Assembly (NCBI GenBank): GCA_900540475.1
Contig: UQGG01000018.1
Coordinates: forward strand, 65,323-129,322
Direction: 5' to 3'
Length of the DNA: 64,000 nucleotides
From: an uncultured Robinsoniella sp.
GTDB lineage: Bacteria > Bacillota > Clostridia > Lachnospirales > Lachnospiraceae
Positions 1 to 8,575 of this stretch are shown here, piece after piece. The notes below the pieces were generated by a model. It saw nothing but the letters and a program-made list of their open reading frames with translations. It was not told the DNA's origin and ran no database searches. The position numbers and the translations under genes were made by a program. How positions within the stretch are numbered: position 1 is the first letter of the stretch; each line of letters begins with the position of its first letter.

Positions 1-7
1 TTCTTTG

Positions 8-2746
8 TCATACTCTCTTCCTCTTTTTATTATAAAAGATCATAACCACAAAAGAAATCACACCTATTCCCGTACACAGGAGTCCGGCTTTAAGACCAGG
101 CGTAAAATACTTTAATTCCACCAAGTGATTCCCTTTATCCAGTACAATACCACTATACATGGTGTTGGTACGTAAAATTTCCGTTTTTTTACCATCCACA
201 TAAGCTGTCCATCCTTTTGAATAAGGAATCGTCAGGCATAAGAGCTTTGAAGTATCCAGATCAATGGTTCCGGATATTTTATTGGCTGCAAATTCTGTAT
301 TTTCCAGATGGTCTGCTTTGAGCGCTTCTACCTGCACCGGATATTTTTCCATTGGCTGGCAGACTACTTTCAAGTCCTGAAACGAATATTTACCTTTATT
401 TTTAAATTTAATTTTGATAGAGGTTAACCCGTCTTCGCTATATCCAAGATTCACAGCATGATCCCGCACTCCCTCAAAAGATCTCCTGTCGGGTGACAGC
501 AGATATAAGAATTTGCGAATCCCATTTCCATTTATGCTGACTAACGCCTTGGAATTACGGTCACTGCCACCTTCAAATAACAGATCTTCAAAATAGAGAT
601 AGGTCTCGGATGCTTCTGCCCCTTTAAATATAATGGTTACGGAAGATTCCTTCTTTACCCGAAACACGCCGTCTTTATAAGATACATTTTTAGAGTCCTG
701 CACCTCAAACGGTATTTCTTTTTCCGTAAACTTGGGATCTGCCTTATTTAAATCGGTTATCTCCTGCTCTAAAACCGCTCCCTGCATCATTGCTTCCTGC
801 CTATTTAGCGGACTCATATTTTGATACTGATCCGTTGTGATATATTCGGAATAAGTATAACCAAAAGGCAGGCTGTATTTATTTTTATAGATCTGGTAAT
901 TCAACCCATCCGTCTTTTCATCTTGATAAGGCTCATATCCAAAGAAAATATTATCGGATTTCCCCTTCTCTACGATTTCATACTTTACATTTGACAATGT
1001 TCCAAGCATTGCACGGTTGTCCAGGCTTTTATAGGAAAAGCTGTGATAAAAACGGTTTGCATTTTCGCTTAATGCTTTGTATACATTGCTGTCTGACTGG
1101 CTGAGATAAAAACTGGTACCGCTGACGCCATTCAGCATTGCCATATTCGTTGCGGTAGAACTGGGGGACTGGTCCAGAATTTCAAAGCGGTTAAAGTCTC
1201 TATCTTCAATCTTACTTGCCGCCCCTGCCTGTCCGTTCACTACCTCTGAGTAAGCTTCTCCTCTTGTCACATAAATATCCAGATTATCCTTTCTCGGAAA
1301 ATAATCCAGATTTCCATACACCACAATGCTGGCAGCCGTTACCGCAAATATTGATAAGTAGGGCAGGTATCGGGTAGCATTGTTTTTTTCGCTAATTAAG
1401 GCATTCCCTTTGTTGCTCTTTAATGATACGGCAGCCAACACTCCAACGGTAATGAACAGGATAATCCACGAAGGTACTAGAGAGATGTCTATCCCCCTGT
1501 TCCTCGTCACAATCAGGTAGCATAACAGGTAACAGATAATTCCTCCGGAAATAAATGCAATCTGCTTTTTTCTCAAACGCTGTAAGTCCGGCAGCATTGC
1601 CGTCAATATAAATGCCAGCAGGAAACAGTATCCCCATTCCCATCTGTTAGAAGCATAGGAAAATCCATTCATGGCGCGTCCGATCATCGGGAACATAAAA
1701 AATACAGATAAAACCACAAACCCAATTGCAAGCTCTTTATGTTTTTTCCATTCCACGATCAGGAGAAGTACTGCCGGTATTACGATAACAGCACAACCAA
1801 GAAGCGTCCAGTTGCCAATCATTTTATTAGACAACATATTAAATGGAAGTGCTTTGTAATACTGGCTGTTATAAAACAGTTGAAAAGCACGGTCTACGCT
1901 AAATCGTTCACTGGACATTAATGCCAGTGCATTTGGCAAAAATATAGCACATGCCATGAGTGCTCCCGTAATGTAGTATCCGGCAAAATCTCTCAGGCAT
2001 AAAAAGAAATTTTTGATCCGGTGCTCCTGGTAAATGAAAAAAAAACGGACGATTGCATAGACTACAATCAAAATGCTTAGCATATAAAAAAAGTAAAAGT
2101 TACTGATTCCGGATATAAATACCATTGCAATGAAAAAATAAGGCTTTTTCTTTGCAAAAATCTTTTCTATTCCAATTAGCAGCAGAGGTAAGTAAATCAT
2201 TGGATTTATAAAAAAAGGATGTCTCCCTGCTGTATAAAGTGCATAAGTACAAAAAGCATACGTGAATGCACCGCAAAGCGTTGCAAATCTTCCCTTATTC
2301 ATCATTTTGCAAAAGGCTGAAAAGCTGACACCTGCAAGATACATCTTGAATAGAATTAAAAATTCATAGAGATAATCCGCTCTGGATGCCGGTACAAATA
2401 CAGCCAGAAGATTGAGGGGATCCCCAATCGCATAATAATTTAAGGTATTTATTACATCTGAACCATATCCTATATGGGGATCCCAAAGTGGTATGGACAA
2501 TTTACCTGTGGAAAAAAATCTGGTAATAATACCTCTTAAATACTTGCCAAAATACGCCAGGGAACTATAGTGCTGATTCAGTCCATCTACTTTCCAAATC
2601 ATGGATTTCCCGTCCAGCAGAAACCCCAAAAAACATGCCAGTGCAATTGCAATAAATAAAATCGTATAAACCACATAATAGTTGATACGCTGATTCCTTG
2701 CGCTTCCCGAATCAAATTTCTTTAACCTGTTTACCATCTCTTTCAT
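8..2746 (-). CDS. YfhO-family GT-C membrane glycosyltransferase, copy 1
   Basis: A 912-residue polytopic membrane protein of the YfhO family. These are GT-C fold proteins thought to move sugars from polyprenyl-phosphate donors to wall or lipoteichoic polymers on the outer face. A first transmembrane helix (about 23-43) is followed by an outer loop with Asp54 (KVDGLNQHY), the usual place of the GT-C catalytic acid. About ten further helices follow, then an extracytoplasmic beta-rich region with the family signature GWTAYVDGKKTEI near the C-terminus and a last helix with a basic tail. GAGGG lies 6 nt before the ATG. It lies 142 nt downstream of a near-identical paralog and stops 8 bases from the window edge. 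The acceptor is unknown. Confidence 0.85.
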   Translation of the reverse strand: MKEMVNRLKKFDSGSARNQRINYYVVYTILFIAIALACFLGFLLDGKSMIWKVDGLNQHYSSLAYFGKYLRGIITRFFSTGKLSIPLWDPHIGYGSDVINTLNYYAIGDPLNLLAVFVPASRADYLYEFLILFKMYLAGVSFSAFCKMMNKGRFATLCGAFTYAFCTYALYTAGRHPFFINPMIYLPLLLIGIEKIFAKKKPYFFIAMVFISGISNFYFFYMLSILIVVYAIVRFFFIYQEHRIKNFFLCLRDFAGYYITGALMACAIFLPNALALMSSERFSVDRAFQLFYNSQYYKALPFNMLSNKMIGNWTLLGCAVIVIPAVLLLIVEWKKHKELAIGFVVLSVFFMFPMIGRAMNGFSYASNRWEWGYCFLLAFILTAMLPDLQRLRKKQIAFISGGIICYLLCYLIVTRNRGIDISLVPSWIILFITVGVLAAVSLKSNKGNALISEKNNATRYLPYLSIFAVTAASIVVYGNLDYFPRKDNLDIYVTRGEAYSEVVNGQAGAASKIEDRDFNRFEILDQSPSSTATNMAMLNGVSGTSFYLSQSDSNVYKALSENANRFYHSFSYKSLDNRAMLGTLSNVKYEIVEKGKSDNIFFGYEPYQDEKTDGLNYQIYKNKYSLPFGYTYSEYITTDQYQNMSPLNRQEAMMQGAVLEQEITDLNKADPKFTEKEIPFEVQDSKNVSYKDGVFRVKKESSVTIIFKGAEASETYLYFEDLLFEGGSDRNSKALVSINGNGIRKFLYLLSPDRRSFEGVRDHAVNLGYSEDGLTSIKIKFKNKGKYSFQDLKVVCQPMEKYPVQVEALKADHLENTEFAANKISGTIDLDTSKLLCLTIPYSKGWTAYVDGKKTEILRTNTMYSGIVLDKGNHLVELKYFTPGLKAGLLCTGIGVISFVVMIFYNKKRKRV

Positions 2747-2888
2747 TTCATACCCTCACTTGTAATATCTGATGCACACTTTTCTCTTTTGTTTTAAAAA
2801 CTTTCAAACATCATAATTCTATCAAACTTATTCAAATCATGCAATCTGTCTTTACTTTTTTAAGAAATATTAAGAAAAACTGCACGGG

Positions 2889-5627
2889 TCATTTCTTATA
2901 TTTCTTATGGTTTCTATTATATCTTCCCATTTTAATTAAGATCAGAAACATGATTCCCAGCAGGGAACATAAAAGTCCGGCTTTCAATCCAGGCGTAAAA
3001 TATTTTAACTCAATAAAATGGGTTCCCTTCTTTAATAAAATACCGCTATACATCGTATTCGTACATAGAATCTCTGTCTTTTTCCCATCCACATATGCCG
3101 TCCAGCCTTTGGAGTATGGTATAGTCAGACAGAGCAGCTTAGCGGAATCCAGTTTCATAGTTCCTGAAATTTTATTTGCAGCAAATTCCGTGTTTTGCAG
3201 ATAATTTTCCTTTAATGCTTCTACATGCCCAATATATTGATCCATTGGCTGGCAAAGCACTTTCAGGTCTTTGATGGAGTATTTCCCCTTATTCTTAAAT
3301 TTAATTTTAATGGAATTCAATGCCTTCTGATGATATCCTAAATTCACCGCATGGTCACGTACCCCTTCAAAATATCTTCGCCCCGGTGTTAATAAATAAA
3401 TAAATTTTTTTACACCATTTGCTTTTACACTTACGGAAGCCATGGAATTCCCATTCCCTTTCCCATGATACAGCAGGCTTTCAAAATAAAGATAGGTTTC
3501 GGCTGCATCCATACCTTCAAATTCGATTGTCACGGAAGATGGCTTTTTCACGTCAAATACTCCATTTTTATAGGAAACATTTTTGGAACACTTCATGCGA
3601 AACGGAAGTTCACGTTCCGTAAACTCAAGATCAGCCTTATTAAAATCAGTTTGTTCATGATCCAGAACTGCCCCTTGCATCATTGCCTCCTGTCTCTTAA
3701 GCGGGCTCAGCTTTTCATACTCCTGTTTCGGAATATATCCGGAATAAGTATACCCAAAAGGCAGACTGTATCTGTTTTTATATATCTGATAGTTCAAACT
3801 ACCGGTATTTTTATCCTCATACGGCTCATAACCGTAAAAAATATTATCGACCTGTCCTTTGTCTGCGATCTCATATCTAACATTAGACAAAGTCCCCAGC
3901 ATCACACGGTTATCCAGGCTTTTATAGGAGAAACTATGATTAAAGCGGTTAGCATTCTCGCTTAACGCTCTGTATACATTACAGTCTGACTGGCTGAGAT
4001 AAAAACTGGTGCCGCTTACACCATTTAGCATTGCCATATTCGTTGCCGGTGAGTCAGAATCCTGATCCAGTATTTCAAAACGGTTAAACTCTCCGTCTCC
4101 AATCTTTCTTACCGCCCCCGACTGGCTGTTAATCACCTCCTCATAAGCAGTTCCTTTAGTCACATAAACATCCCAATTGTGATTACGGGGAAAATAATTC
4201 AGGTTTCCATATAACACGATACTGGATACTATCACCGCAAATACGGAAATATAGGAGTATATTTTCAATCTACTTCCGGAAATTCTGCCTTTTCTGCCCA
4301 GGACAGATATAACTGCCAGGACAGCAATTGTGATAATCAAAATAAGCCATGACGGAATCAAAGACGTATCGATGCCGGACTTGCTAAAAAGTAACAGATA
4401 ACCCGCCAGATAGCCGGCAATCAGAGAAGATATCAGTACCAGCTGCTTTTTCTTTAAATGTAATAAATCCGGCAGCATTGTGGTCAGGATGAAAGCCAGC
4501 AAAAAGCAGTACCCCCATGACCATCTGTTGGAAACATAGGAAAATCCATTCATTACCCTGCCTATAACCGGTGATAAAAAGAATGCTGACAACACTACAA
4601 AACCGATTACCAGTTCTTTATGTTTTTTCCACTCCCAAAATAGCAGCAAAAGTGCAGGTATCACAATAGCCGCACAGCCAAACAGCGTCCAATTCGTTAT
4701 CATTTTATAGGACAGCAGATTAAAGGGCAGTGCTTTGTAATAATCTCTGTCATAAAACAATTGAAAAGCTCTGTCTACCCGAAAACGCTCACTGGATAAT
4801 AATGCCAGTGCATTGGGTAGAAAAACCGCGCACGCCAGCAGCACACCGGTTAAATAATAACCCGTAAAATTTCTCAGGCATAAAAAGAAATTTTTAACAC
4901 GATGTTCCTGATAAAGTCCAAAAAAACGGATTACCGCATAAATAAAAATAAGAATGCTCAGCATATAAAAAAAATAAAAATTACTGATTCCAGAAATGCA
5001 TACCATACCGATAAAAAAATAAGGTTTTTTACCTGCAAAAATTTTTTCAATCCCAATTAAAAGTAAAGGCAGATATATCATCGGATTAATAAAAAACGGA
5101 TGCCTGCCTGCCGTATAGAGTGCAAATGCGCAAAAAGCATATGTAAAGGTTCCACAAAGAGTTGCAAATCTGCCTTTTTTCATCATCCTGCAATATGCCG
5201 AAAATGCAATCCCGGCAAGGTAGATCCGGAGAAAAATTAAAAATTCATAAAGATACTCCGTTAAGGCTTCCGGCACAAATACAGACAATAGATTCAGCGG
5301 ATCTCCAATCACATAATAATTTAAGGTACTCAAAATATCAGAACCATAGCCGATATTTGCATCCCAAAGTGGTATGGATAGCTTCCCTGTTGAAAACAGA
5401 GTAGCAATAATATTTCTCAGATACTTTCCCAAATATACCAGGGCGCTGTAATGCTGATTTAAGCCGTCCACTTTCCATATCAAAGACTTATCATCCAGCA
5501 AAAAACCAAAGAAACACATAAAAGCAACCGGAACAAACAATATCGTATAAACTGCATAGTAATGAAGACGTTGACTCCTTCTGTTTTTGGAATCAGCGCA
5601 CTTTAACCCACGAAATATTTTATTCAT
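2889..5627 (-). CDS. YfhO-family GT-C membrane glycosyltransferase, copy 2
   Basis: A second YfhO-type protein of exactly the same length (912 residues), colinear with its neighbour from end to end. It keeps the first-loop Asp (KVDGLNQHY), the GRHPFFINPMIYLPLLLIG segment and the C-terminal GWTAYVDGKKTEI block. The region just before both start codons is also alike (GTGAGG, then TATGAA before the ATG), so the duplication included the translation signal. Divergence is concentrated in the middle helices and the periplasm-like domain. The likely role is glycosylation of a wall polymer from a polyprenyl-phosphate sugar. Upstream lie a 13-bp tandem repeat and the terminator of the Dlt-like set, so the yfhO pair may be its own unit. 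Confidence 0.85.
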   Translation of the reverse strand: MNKIFRGLKCADSKNRRSQRLHYYAVYTILFVPVAFMCFFGFLLDDKSLIWKVDGLNQHYSALVYLGKYLRNIIATLFSTGKLSIPLWDANIGYGSDILSTLNYYVIGDPLNLLSVFVPEALTEYLYEFLIFLRIYLAGIAFSAYCRMMKKGRFATLCGTFTYAFCAFALYTAGRHPFFINPMIYLPLLLIGIEKIFAGKKPYFFIGMVCISGISNFYFFYMLSILIFIYAVIRFFGLYQEHRVKNFFLCLRNFTGYYLTGVLLACAVFLPNALALLSSERFRVDRAFQLFYDRDYYKALPFNLLSYKMITNWTLFGCAAIVIPALLLLFWEWKKHKELVIGFVVLSAFFLSPVIGRVMNGFSYVSNRWSWGYCFLLAFILTTMLPDLLHLKKKQLVLISSLIAGYLAGYLLLFSKSGIDTSLIPSWLILIITIAVLAVISVLGRKGRISGSRLKIYSYISVFAVIVSSIVLYGNLNYFPRNHNWDVYVTKGTAYEEVINSQSGAVRKIGDGEFNRFEILDQDSDSPATNMAMLNGVSGTSFYLSQSDCNVYRALSENANRFNHSFSYKSLDNRVMLGTLSNVRYEIADKGQVDNIFYGYEPYEDKNTGSLNYQIYKNRYSLPFGYTYSGYIPKQEYEKLSPLKRQEAMMQGAVLDHEQTDFNKADLEFTERELPFRMKCSKNVSYKNGVFDVKKPSSVTIEFEGMDAAETYLYFESLLYHGKGNGNSMASVSVKANGVKKFIYLLTPGRRYFEGVRDHAVNLGYHQKALNSIKIKFKNKGKYSIKDLKVLCQPMDQYIGHVEALKENYLQNTEFAANKISGTMKLDSAKLLCLTIPYSKGWTAYVDGKKTEILCTNTMYSGILLKKGTHFIELKYFTPGLKAGLLCSLLGIMFLILIKMGRYNRNHKKYKK

Positions 5628-5679
5628 TTCATAACCTCACTTTTGTTTTTTGACTCTCCCTTTAAACTTTAAATCATTC

Positions 5680-5709
5680 AGTATCATAAGTAAGTATCAT
5701 AAGTAAGTA
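5680..5709. repeat. 13-bp tandem repeat upstream of yfhO copy 2
   Basis: The unit AGTATCATAAGTA occurs at 5680-5692 and 5693-5705, followed by a partial AGTA. On the minus strand each unit carries TATGAT, one mismatch from a -10 box, about 60-80 nt before the yfhO start. It is seen directly; a promoter role is inference. Confidence 0.7.
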
Positions 5710-5769
5710 CCCCACATTACTTCATTTTAAACTGATACTGCTCTTCCCCTTTTCATTCCCTCAGATGTA

Positions 5770-5820
5770 AAGAAAAGGCTACCTTTCACAAAAGCTCCTG
5801 CTTCTGATTCCAATAGCCTT
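5770..5820 (-). terminator. Intrinsic terminator of the Dlt-like operon
   Basis: On the minus strand AAGGCTA (5820-5814) pairs with TAGCCTT (5781-5775), followed by TTCTTT. The loop is long and contains a smaller hairpin. It lies 33 nt past the MBOAT stop codon and separates this operon from the yfhO pair. Confidence 0.55.
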
Positions 5821-5852
5821 CTCAGAGCCTGTTCAAACATGCTCTTTTCTTG

Positions 5853-7451
5853 TTAAAATTGTTGATATATAAATTCTGCCGCTGAATAACCCGGACCATA
5901 TATACCAAACACCAATACTAATACCAGTGCACCCAGATATATCATCCACCGGAAATACAGATTCTGTCTTGCAATTGTTTCCCGGATATGTATTCCTTTT
6001 TCCTGTAAGTTTCCAACAATTAACATTACAATGATCATGAAAACCAGAACTAAAATATTATATATGGATAAACCCAGGTTCAACAGCGTACCATCGAATA
6101 AAACCCATGGATTGAATTCCGTAAATGTTCTCTTAATCATGTCCACCGCAACCAGAAATGACAAGCCTCTGGAAAAGAATCTCCCAAAACTGCAAATCAG
6201 GAATGTACGTACCATTTGAAAAAAACGCCATCCGAAACACTCCGTGTTTACTTTAAATTTCTGTGCCACACTGATATAAAAAGGCTCCAGTAAGATACTG
6301 CTTACAATGATTACAGCATTCCACAGACCGTATCCCACATATTTCCAGCTGGAACCATGCCAGACACCTACCAGCATAAATACAATAAACATGCTTAAAA
6401 ATGTTGGCAGTTTTTTGCCGATATAATTACCCAGTACTTTTCTGGTAGCTTTCCCCAGTTTGGAAAACTGTTTGGAAAGAGATAGTGGATAAAATACGTA
6501 ATCTTTCATCCAGCTTCCCAGAGTTATATGCCATCTGCGCCAGAATTCAGCAAGAGAGCGGGCAAAATACGGTCGTTCAAAGTTCAGAACCAGATCAATT
6601 CCAAGGATCTGCGATACTCCTCTGGCAATATCCATTCCGCCTGAAAAATCTGCATATACCTGAAATCCATAGCCGGCTGCTGCTATAAACAGCAAAATTC
6701 CTCCATAGTTCTGATAATTGTCAAAAATAGGATTTACAATCACAGCCAGCCGGTCAGCGATTACCAGTTTCTTGATAAATCCCCACAGAATCAGCTGTGC
6801 TCCCTGTGTAACACGGTTATATTCAAACTTATGGGACTCATAGAGCTGATGCGCCAGCTGATCATAACGAGCAATTGGTCCTTGCACAATCTGTGGAAAA
6901 TATGACATAAATAATGCAAATTTTGCTATATTTCCATCTGGTTCATACTTCCCCCGATACACATCTACCACATAAGCAATTGACTGCAGTGTATAAAAGG
7001 AAATCCCCAGTGGAAGCAGTAAATTCAATACCGGAATCTTAGCATTGCTCCCAAATAAAGAAATTACAGAATTCACATTCCCTGCCAGGAAGTTAAAATA
7101 TTTCAAAAAGATCAGAATGCCCAGGTTTACCAGAACTGCGCAAAATAGTATTCTTCTCTTTTTTGTTGTCTGCCCGCTTTTATATTCTTTCTTTTCTTCC
7201 CTGCTGAGGCTTTTCTTCTGAGCTGCCAGGTATTGAGAAGTCTGCTGGTTTACACTGCCCAGTAATCGTCCCGTCATGAAAGTCACAATGGTGGTCAGTA
7301 CTAAAAAGAACAGTAACTTTACACCTGAAAATGCATAAAAGATATAGCTGGCAAGTAAAAGTATGACCCATTGGTATTTCTTTGGTGTTAAAAAGTATGC
7401 CGCAAATACCAGGAAAAGAAAAACTAAAAATGAGCCTGATACAAAAGCCAT
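5853..7451 (-). CDS. MBOAT acyltransferase, DltB-like
   Basis: A 532-residue multi-pass protein of the membrane-bound O-acyltransferase family (DltB/AlgI type). Landmarks are the FWRRWHITLGSWMKDYVFYP block at about 303-322 and the conserved catalytic-type His365 in GVWHGSSW, with YADFSGG near 266. DltB-type enzymes take an acyl group from a carrier-protein thioester on the inside and pass it to a polymer hydroxyl on the outside. The gene starts 3 nt after the carrier-protein gene, with GAGGA before the ATG, so the two are translationally linked. No DltD partner is found in the window. Because a formyltransferase sits in the same operon, the acyl group may be an N-formyl amino acid rather than D-alanine; that is inference. 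Confidence 0.85.
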   Translation of the reverse strand: MAFVSGSFLVFLFLVFAAYFLTPKKYQWVILLLASYIFYAFSGVKLLFFLVLTTIVTFMTGRLLGSVNQQTSQYLAAQKKSLSREEKKEYKSGQTTKKRRILFCAVLVNLGILIFLKYFNFLAGNVNSVISLFGSNAKIPVLNLLLPLGISFYTLQSIAYVVDVYRGKYEPDGNIAKFALFMSYFPQIVQGPIARYDQLAHQLYESHKFEYNRVTQGAQLILWGFIKKLVIADRLAVIVNPIFDNYQNYGGILLFIAAAGYGFQVYADFSGGMDIARGVSQILGIDLVLNFERPYFARSLAEFWRRWHITLGSWMKDYVFYPLSLSKQFSKLGKATRKVLGNYIGKKLPTFLSMFIVFMLVGVWHGSSWKYVGYGLWNAVIIVSSILLEPFYISVAQKFKVNTECFGWRFFQMVRTFLICSFGRFFSRGLSFLVAVDMIKRTFTEFNPWVLFDGTLLNLGLSIYNILVLVFMIIVMLIVGNLQEKGIHIRETIARQNLYFRWMIYLGALVLVLVFGIYGPGYSAAEFIYQQF

Positions 7452-7454
7452 GTT

Positions 7455-7688
7455 TTAATCCTCATCTTGCAGAGATGTAATCAGCTGCAGCATCGCTTCC
7501 ACATTATTAAAGTTTTCCGGCATGAGATGTTCTACATTAATTTCAATATCAAAAGCATCATTCAGTTCTCCCACCAAAGAAACAATATCAAAAGAATCCA
7601 ATACTCCGTCATCAATCAGTTTTGTTTCCGCCTCAAACTCTACATCCGGCCTTAATTCCGTTAAAATCTCCATCAATTCTTCTTTCAT
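7455..7688 (-). CDS. Acyl/aminoacyl carrier protein, DltC-like
   Basis: A 77-residue carrier protein of the DltC type. The phosphopantetheine attachment site is Ser32 in GVLDSFDIVSLV, matching the LDSF motif of D-alanyl carrier proteins. Acidic residues dominate and four helices are expected. It is wedged between the formyltransferase (2 nt upstream) and the MBOAT gene (3 nt downstream), so it should carry the substrate between the adenylation enzyme, the formyltransferase and the membrane acyltransferase. AGGAAG lies before the ATG. Which amino acid it carries cannot be read from the sequence. Confidence 0.88.
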   Translation of the reverse strand: MKEELMEILTELRPDVEFEAETKLIDDGVLDSFDIVSLVGELNDAFDIEINVEHLMPENFNNVEAMLQLITSLQDED

Positions 7689-7690
7689 TG

Positions 7691-8575
7691 CTATTTACTT
7701 CCTTTCTCTGTGTCAAATATTTTTTTTAATGTAAAACTATATCCATCTTTCTTTATATGTAAGCAGTCTTCCTGCAATACAACGGAATCTTGTATGGTAC
7801 CCGGTTTTTCAATCCTGTACTTTTTCCAGGCATATATCCTGCCTTCAAACTCAACCTTCGGAATTCCAAGAGTGTTCAAAATTCCATAGTCCATAGTTCT
7901 TAGAAAACGGCTGATCTGCTCTCCTGTCCACTGCAGATTAAGATAACCCCCACCGGGAATAGTCTTATTCAGATTAATTTTACTGTCCTCAGGAATCATC
8001 TGCTTTCGATACTTTACACGGTCCGTCAGCAAATCCATGAATACTTCCTCAAAACCTTCATAAGCAAGCCGATTCTGCAGACGCAGTAATTTGATCGAAG
8101 TCATATCTTCTGTAACAGGTGTTTGTTTTTGTATGACAATGTCGCCATCATCAACACCAGGCGTTACGCGATGCCAGGTTATCCCTGCTTCCTGATCCCC
8201 TTCAAAAACTGCCCAGGCTTCACCATTTCGCCCTCTGTGACGGGGCAGTAAAGCGTGATGAAGGTTGATGATATTCAGATTATTATTATCCACTACAGCA
8301 GCCGGAAACAAATACGGATTCATAATACTGAAAACCAGCGTTTTCCGCCCCCAGTTTTTCAATTCATCCATAATCTCTGTTTTCGTTTTCGCAAGATAAG
8401 ATATATTATCATTACGGAATGATTCCCTTGCCGCATCATTTGCTTCCTCTCCCGTATCCCAAAAATGAACCAAAAGACCTCCATCCATTTTACGCACATA
8501 GGACAGGCACTGACAGGCGAGCCGGGTCGTTCCCACCACGATAATTTCCTTATAACCAATATCCATCTTATTCAT
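7691..8575 (-). CDS. Formyltransferase-family protein inside the Dlt-like operon
   Basis: A 294-residue protein of the 10-formyl-THF-dependent formyltransferase family (Fmt/ArnA type). The catalytic trio is present: Asn104 and His106 in NLHHALLPRHRG, and Asp142 in GVDDGDI. The spacing equals that of E. coli Fmt (Asn106, His108, Asp144). A beta-rich C-terminal part (about 205-294) replaces the tRNA-binding domain. It overlaps the 3' end of the adenylation gene and lies 2 nt before the carrier gene, so it is an integral member. By analogy with the formylation domain of linear gramicidin synthetase it could formylate an aminoacyl group on the carrier. The alternative is an amino-sugar formyltransferase using a nucleotide sugar. 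A second in-frame ATG at 8566 is possible. Confidence 0.8.
   Translation of the reverse strand: MNKMDIGYKEIIVVGTTRLACQCLSYVRKMDGGLLVHFWDTGEEANDAARESFRNDNISYLAKTKTEIMDELKNWGRKTLVFSIMNPYLFPAAVVDNNNLNIINLHHALLPRHRGRNGEAWAVFEGDQEAGITWHRVTPGVDDGDIVIQKQTPVTEDMTSIKLLRLQNRLAYEGFEEVFMDLLTDRVKYRKQMIPEDSKINLNKTIPGGGYLNLQWTGEQISRFLRTMDYGILNTLGIPKVEFEGRIYAWKKYRIEKPGTIQDSVVLQEDCLHIKKDGYSFTLKKIFDTEKGSK

Noticed and set aside
1671..1859. Short open frames antisense to the large genes, here and throughout
   Set aside because: They lack ribosome sites, have unnatural composition and lie wholly inside well-supported genes.
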